Source: Conexibacter sp. CPCC 206217
GTDB taxonomy: Bacteria > Actinomycetota > Thermoleophilia > Solirubrobacterales > Solirubrobacteraceae
Direction: 5' to 3'
Length of the DNA stretch: 64,000 bases
Assembly: GCF_030646165.1 (NCBI RefSeq)
Contig: NZ_JAUTDO010000001.1
Coordinates: forward strand, 310,001-374,000
Shown: piece by piece, positions 62,089 through 64,000 of the stretch
Position numbering within the stretch: the stretch's first letter is position 1
Layout of the letters: each line of letters opens with the position of its first letter
Notes under the pieces: generated by a model
Databases searched by the model: none
What the model was told of the DNA's origin: nothing
The model's input: the letters and a program-made list of their open reading frames with translations, nothing else
Position numbers and translations under genes: made by a program

Positions 62089-62445
62089 TCACCTATCGCG
62101 TGCCGCTCTCCGATCCGGCTTCGCCGGCAGCGTCGCGACGAATCCGAGCGCCCGCTCGACCCAGCCGCGCAGCGCGTCATCGTCCGCGCACCCCGCGGGG
62201 GCGACGTAGACGGTTCCTCTCGACGGCCGTCTCTGAAGGTCCATCAGCCGCACGTGGGGATCGGCCAGGGCGGCTCTCGCCTGGGCATCGCCCAGTCGCA
62301 CCAGCAGCGTCTCGCCCATCACGCCGCAGACGAGGTTGCCGTGGCGCAGGAACGACAGCCCGCCGAACATCCGCCGCTCAGAGATCCCGTCAACCCCGCT
62401 GAACACAGCACGCAGGCGACTCGCCAGCTCCTCGTCGTAAGCCAT
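62089..62445 (-). CDS. TfoX/Sxy N-terminal-domain protein (copy B)
   Basis: 118 residues, closely similar along its full length to the protein at 51431-51796 (shared blocks ISERRMFGGL, HGNLVCGVMGETLL, LRGWVERALGFVATLPAK). The copies differ at scattered positions, so the duplication is not recent. Unlike copy A it has no downstream 64-residue partner. Function unknown in this lineage. ATG 62445. Confidence 0.85.
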   Translation of the reverse strand: MAYDEELASRLRAVFSGVDGISERRMFGGLSFLRHGNLVCGVMGETLLVRLGDAQARAALADPHVRLMDLQRRPSRGTVYVAPAGCADDDALRGWVERALGFVATLPAKPDRRAARDR

Positions 62446-62904
62446 CGCCGGCGGAGCCTAGCTCCGAGCGCGGACCCGACCGGACCGCGCCACCGTCGGC
62501 AGGCAGACCGGCGAGACCTGGGCACGAGTGGCGAGCGAGCCAGCGCGGCCCGGCCGCCAGCCGGCGCCTCCCGTCCCGGTCCCCCGTGACCGGAGCCGAG
62601 CGGCGGACAGCGATGGTGCGAGGGGTCCGGTGACGAGCGAGCATTCGCCGACCCCGCATGCCCAGCGGGCTCCGACGCGACACCAGACTCCCATCCACGA
62701 CAACACCTATCAGCACTTCGATCCAGGGAGAAGAGTCGGCGCGCCCGCACGTCGCCGAACCGCCGGCACCGCCAGCGATTGGAGCACGTCGCATCTTGCC
62801 GATCAGGTACGAGCGATCGGCAACGTCGCCGGGCTGTCTTTGCAGCCGCTCGATGGTGCCGGCGGAGCGCCTGGCCGGCGGACGTCTCGTCCGGACCGCC
62901 CCGA
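62446..62904. other. 459-bp intergenic region
   Basis: Frames longer than 100 codons exist on both strands but are low-complexity Arg/Pro/Ser shadows without start signals or domains. The region's lower GC around 62650-62800 resembles decayed DNA. Nothing further recognised. Confidence 0.45.
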
Positions 62905-63657
62905 TCAACGCGCGAGCAATGGCGGCTCAGGTGGGCCGCAGGGCTCATCCCCGAATGTGCCCGCGTAGTTCGGCGTGCCCGTCCCGCGCGTGAAGTAGGC
63001 GCCCTCGATGACCTGGTCCGGGACGTAGTCTCCGTAGCGGGCGCCCTCAAGGCGAGACGACACGGCATCTGTACTCGACACCGTCCAGTCCTCGAAGCGT
63101 GCCGAGGCCAGCAGCGGCAGGACGAGCGTCAGATGCCCGCCGTCCACCGTCACCGCTGCCTCGACCGGTCTGCCTTGGCCGTGCGGGTGGTCGGTCGCCT
63201 CGACCTTGGCCGCTTCGCCGTCGCCCGGCACGTGGATGTACGCGGTGAGCTGCGCGTCGCCGCATCTCGCCTTGGTCGACGCGGTCAGCACGAACGTGCC
63301 GGTCCGGATCGGGCCTTCGGTCTCCACGTCGAGGCGCAGGGTCCGGCCCTTCACGGCCACCCCGGCACTGCGCAGGTCCAGGCCGGGCCGTCCGTTGGTC
63401 ACCATCGAGTCGACCGACGCCTCGTCCCACTCGTCGGCATCCATCCGCTCGACGGCACGCACGTCGAGGACATCGCCGGCGGCGTCCCGCTCCGTCAGCG
63501 CAGGCTGGCGATCACCCTCGCCGCCGCCGCTTCCACAGCCGGCGCCGGTCAGCAGCGCCAGCGCGACGAGGATCGCGAGCGAGACGCGCGCACGGCCGAG
63601 ACGATGCGCGAGGAAGAGGACGATCAACCCAGTCTGGCACGTACGCGCGCCCGCCAT
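62905..63657 (-). CDS. probable lipoprotein of unknown function
   Basis: 250 residues from ATG 63657. A hydrophobic segment (ARVSLAILVALALLTGAGC) ends in a Cys followed by GSGGGEGD, a likely though atypical lipobox (Gly at -3). The mature part is beta-rich with two late cysteines (KARCGDAQLTAYIHVPG, GDEPCGPPEP). No family recognised. An upstream start at 63690 is possible. Lies downstream of the ribbon-helix-helix gene with a hairpin between, so probably separately transcribed. Confidence 0.65.
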   Translation of the reverse strand: MAGARTCQTGLIVLFLAHRLGRARVSLAILVALALLTGAGCGSGGGEGDRQPALTERDAAGDVLDVRAVERMDADEWDEASVDSMVTNGRPGLDLRSAGVAVKGRTLRLDVETEGPIRTGTFVLTASTKARCGDAQLTAYIHVPGDGEAAKVEATDHPHGQGRPVEAAVTVDGGHLTLVLPLLASARFEDWTVSSTDAVSSRLEGARYGDYVPDQVIEGAYFTRGTGTPNYAGTFGDEPCGPPEPPLLAR

Positions 63658-63709
63658 GCCGGCCGCGGCTTGTCTCGCTGCTCCGCGCACGGAGACACGA
63701 TCGGCCCCA

Positions 63710-63743
63710 GACAGAATCCTTGCGCTAACGACAGGATTCTGTC
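63710..63743 (-). terminator. 11-bp inverted repeat after the RHH gene
   Basis: GACAGAATCCT (63710-63720) and AGGATTCTGTC (63733-63743) pair perfectly over a 12-nt loop, 1 bp beyond the stop of the minus-strand RHH gene. It is the most AT-rich hairpin in the window; no T-run follows. It could also serve as a site for the lipoprotein gene. Confidence 0.55.
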
Positions 63744-63744
63744 C

Positions 63745-64000
63745 TTAGGTCGTCAGGTCGAGACCGCGCGCCGCCTTCAGCGACCGGACGATCCGAACGA
63801 TGGACCGAGCGATCTGCTGCGTCTCCTCGGCGAGCCGGTCGCATTGCGCCTCCAACCGCAGCAGGCGGTCGTGCTCGCCAGCGCCGCCGATCAGCCGCAA
63901 CACCGCGCCGCGTATGTGCTCCGCATGAGCGATGCCGAGGCGGTCGGACTCGGCGACGATCTCCATCCAGGTGTCCGCGTCGAAGCGGACGGTCGTGGTG
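63745..64000 (-). CDS. ribbon-helix-helix protein, 5' end cut by window
   Basis: The visible 84 residues begin TTTVRFDADTWMEIVAESDR, an RHH strand and first helix, then GIAHAEHIRGAVLRLI as the second helix, followed by a coiled-coil-like helix (LLRLEAQCDRLAEETQQIA). A Met start at 63966 would cut the DNA-binding strand, so the true start lies outside the window. Such proteins are small DNA-binding regulators or antitoxins; the operon partner would be upstream, off the window. Confidence 0.7.
   Translation of the reverse strand, partial: TTTVRFDADTWMEIVAESDRLGIAHAEHIRGAVLRLIGGAGEHDRLLRLEAQCDRLAEETQQIARSIVRIVRSLKAARGLDLTT

Noticed and set aside
1..64000. CRISPR arrays, tRNA/rRNA genes, IS elements, replication origin
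   Set aside because: No repeat-spacer pattern, no T-loop-like tRNA ends, no transposase frames or terminal repeats, and no DnaA-box cluster were seen by eye; short RNA genes could still be missed.

Overview
The window is very GC-rich, densely coded DNA with C/G-ending codons, many GTG starts, frequent four-base start/stop overlaps and several probable leaderless promoters. Together with the many secreted multi-domain proteins and the regulator types (large ATPase-LuxR, AfsR/SARP, DivIVA-like), this points to an actinobacterium, most like the Thermoleophilia/Solirubrobacterales (Conexibacter-like). That assignment is inferred from composition and protein style, not from a database search. No rRNA, tRNA, CRISPR array, transposase or phage module was recognised.

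Region 1 (1-10.9 kb) is ordinary accessory chromosome: an end-truncated DsbA-like gene, a secreted protein operon divergent from a large LuxR-type ATPase regulator, an alpha/beta hydrolase, two molybdenum-cofactor accessory genes (MobA/MocA-like and XdhC/CoxI-like, the latter a codon-usage mosaic), a DivIVA-like coiled-coil protein, a SnoaL-like protein, a nucleotidyltransferase, a metallophosphoesterase and a small membrane protein. Region 2 (11-24.3 kb) has an MFS exporter with a divergent LysR regulator, a Cys-rich copper-binding protein, a methyltransferase, hydrolases, a DUF5996 protein, an ACT-domain malic enzyme, a sugar/sorbosone dehydrogenase, a broken DUF1707 gene, an M20 peptidase and secreted proteins.

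Region 3 (24.4-34.0 kb) is the most coherent system: five genes, each overlapping the next by four bases, encoding a WGR+DUF4132 protein, a MoxR-type AAA+ ATPase, a DUF5682 protein, a VWA protein and a protein with two SWIM zinc fingers. This is the actinobacterial form of the uncharacterised E. coli yehI/L/M/P/Q set. Region 4 (34.4-40.2 kb) is a cassette of a metallo-beta-lactamase-fold hydrolase, a 14-TM drug exporter and an AfsR/SARP regulator. The promoter in front of it carries three 7-bp direct repeats at 11-bp spacing, exactly 8 bp from a -10 element, as SARP sites do, and transcription is predicted to start on the ATG.

Region 5 (40.2-52.8 kb) is rich in secreted proteins: a beta-helix protein, a large unusual amidase, a seven-repeat FG-GAP protein, plus a MarR-cupin divergent pair with a clear operator and a TfoX-like gene. 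Region 6 (53-64 kb) has a GAF-GGDEF-EAL protein preceded by a translationally coupled 42-codon ORF, a holin-like membrane protein, a 1211-residue protein with lectin, seven FN3 and OmpA domains, a helix-turn-helix/nucleotidyltransferase pair resembling a toxin-antitoxin module with a perfect 28-bp palindrome inside its first gene, a second TfoX-like paralogue, a lipoprotein and a ribbon-helix-helix gene cut by the window end.
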